28,327 nucleotides of DNA from a virus. Shown here one piece after another: positions 27,435 through 28,327 of this stretch. The stretch is taken from positions 1 to 28,327 of the IMG/VR virus record IMGVR_UViG_3300006315_000024; one strand, given 5' to 3'. The stretch's first letter is position 1. The number at the start of each line of letters is the position of its first letter. The notes beneath the pieces were generated by a model, which saw nothing but the letters and a program-made list of their open reading frames with translations, did no database searches and was not told where the DNA came from. A program made the translations under genes and the position numbers.

Positions 27435-28327
27435 CGATATATACGAAGCACAAGATGTAGATGATATGTCAGGCGAAGCAACTGGAGAGTTTGATAATGG
27501 AACACCGTCTGAAGAAGAACTACAATCTATTGTGGGTTCTGCTCTTGATGACGCTGTTGATTTTATTGACAACACAATATCGCCCCTCAGGGCTACGAGC
27601 ATTGACTACTATCAGGGTAAGCCATTCGGAAACGAAGAAGATGGGCGAAGCCAAGTTATCTCACTTGATGTTCACGACACTATCGCAGACATACTACCCA
27701 GTCTTATGCGAATATTCTTCTCAAGCGAAAATGTAGTTGAGTTTGTTCCTTTTGGAAAAGAAGATGTTAAACTAGCTGAACAAGCCACAGATTACATAAA
27801 CAGAATAGTGTTGCAACAAGACAACGACGGTTTTCCAATTTTTTACAATGCGTTCAAAGATGCGTTGTTATGTAAGAACGGAATTTTAAAATATTACTGG
27901 GACACAACTTATCATGCTGAGTATTACGAATATTCACGATTAAGTGATAACGAACTTACAGTATTAGAAGCAGATGACGAAGTAGAAATAACAGAAGTTG
28001 TTTCATATCCTGACCCTGCTTTTCCACAACCTGAAGCAGTTGTTGAAACAGAAGAACAAATAGAAGAAGTTGTTCCTGAGTTAATGCAACAAAGCATGAT
28101 GACACCACAACTGCATGATGTGAAAGTTACAAGAAAGAAAGAACATGGTTGCGTAAGAGTTGAATCAGTTCCACCAGAAGAATTTTTGATTGATAGAGAT
28201 GCGACTTCAATGAATGACGCATATTGTATTGCTCATAGACGATATTTAACTGTTTCTGATTTAGTGGAAATGGGCTACGATTATGATGATGTTCAGAAGT
28301 TTGCTTCACCTTATGAAACACAATTAG
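27424..28327 (+). CDS. Portal protein, P22-like, 3' partial
   Basis: The frame from ATG 27424 is open to the last base of the window (301 codons visible). The N-terminus is acidic; from about residue 54 it reads RATSIDYYQGKPFGNEEDG, then RSQVISLDVHDTIADILPS, then LMRIFFSSENVVEFVPFGKED, and AFKDALLCKNGILKYYW. This block (Y.G...G.E..GRS.VVS.DV.D.I....P.L..IF..S...V.F.P) is the core of podoviral P22-type portal proteins, which form the dodecameric DNA gateway in the capsid. A Pro-rich acidic insertion (residues about 190-220) follows. The rest of the gene lies outside the window. It follows a small-terminase-like gene, the classic packaging order. Confidence 0.85.
   Translation, partial: MQSDDIYEAQDVDDMSGEATGEFDNGTPSEEELQSIVGSALDDAVDFIDNTISPLRATSIDYYQGKPFGNEEDGRSQVISLDVHDTIADILPSLMRIFFSSENVVEFVPFGKEDVKLAEQATDYINRIVLQQDNDGFPIFYNAFKDALLCKNGILKYYWDTTYHAEYYEYSRLSDNELTVLEADDEVEITEVVSYPDPAFPQPEAVVETEEQIEEVVPELMQQSMMTPQLHDVKVTRKKEHGCVRVESVPPEEFLIDRDATSMNDAYCIAHRRYLTVSDLVEMGYDYDDVQKFASPYETQL

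Noticed and set aside
27431-27447. CTGACGA followed by CGAAG, like a third hammerhead core
   Set aside because: There is no stem II between them, GAAG replaces GAAA, and no stem III or GUC follows. It also lies inside the portal gene.
1-28327. tRNA or rRNA genes
   Set aside because: No cloverleaf with CCA-type stems or conserved T-loop (GTTCRA with paired arms) was found by eye; a tRNAscan run would be the proper check.

Overview
This window looks like part of the genome of a lytic-type, AT-rich tailed phage, most likely a short-tailed (podovirus) phage with a P22-like portal and packaging set, from an aquatic, probably marine, bacterium. The grounds are very tight gene packing (ATGA and TAATG overlaps throughout), a virion module with no long tape measure, a glycine-rich tail protein ending as marine phage fibres often do, and the combination of TOPRIM-AAA primase-helicase, RecE-like nuclease, SSB-like protein, PAPS-reductase-like protein, NrdR-like zinc ribbon, DNA methylases, 2OG-Fe(II) oxygenase and terminase. 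The host is not shown by the sequence; low GC and several promoter-like GAATC (GANTC) sites would fit an alphaproteobacterium, but this is inference.

Layout. (1) 1-10366, plus strand: end of a glycine-rich tail protein, a cassette of small membrane proteins with a 3-TM holin-like protein and a small PD-(D/E)XK nuclease, then virion proteins including probable tail or ejection proteins and a tiny lipoprotein. (2) 10363-10572, minus: one small convergent gene, then a divergent promoter region. (3) 10719-20530, plus: recombination and replication genes (PD-(D/E)XK exonuclease, SSB-like protein, adenine methylase, primase-helicase), nucleotide and regulatory genes, a second DNA methylase, a 2OG oxygenase and the large terminase. 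(4) Two back-to-back terminators at 20582-20692. (5) 20743-26088, minus: an accessory operon with ArdC-like antirestriction protein, several small proteins, an ADP-ribosyltransferase-like protein, a Mom-like DNA-modification protein and a serine recombinase. (6) 26089-26536: a gene-free control or origin-like region with GATTGCAT iterons, DnaA-box-like repeats and a 20-bp perfect palindrome. (7) 26537-28327, plus: small-terminase-like gene, a 42-residue ORF and the start of the portal gene.

The most striking thing is in the minus-strand accessory operon: two complete type I hammerhead ribozymes, at 24202-24260 and 25062-25119. Both have the full core (CUGANGA, GAAA, GUC) and three stems. The stems differ in sequence between copies yet all remain paired. 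Each starts inside the 3' end of one gene and would cut so as to leave exactly 37 nt before the start codon of the next. In both, the new 5' end can fold into a hairpin that competes with stem I. They would cut the polycistronic message into ArdC / three small genes / the rest. The operon also gathers likely counter-defence functions (ArdC, Mom-like, ART-like), and it separates the large from the small terminase gene.
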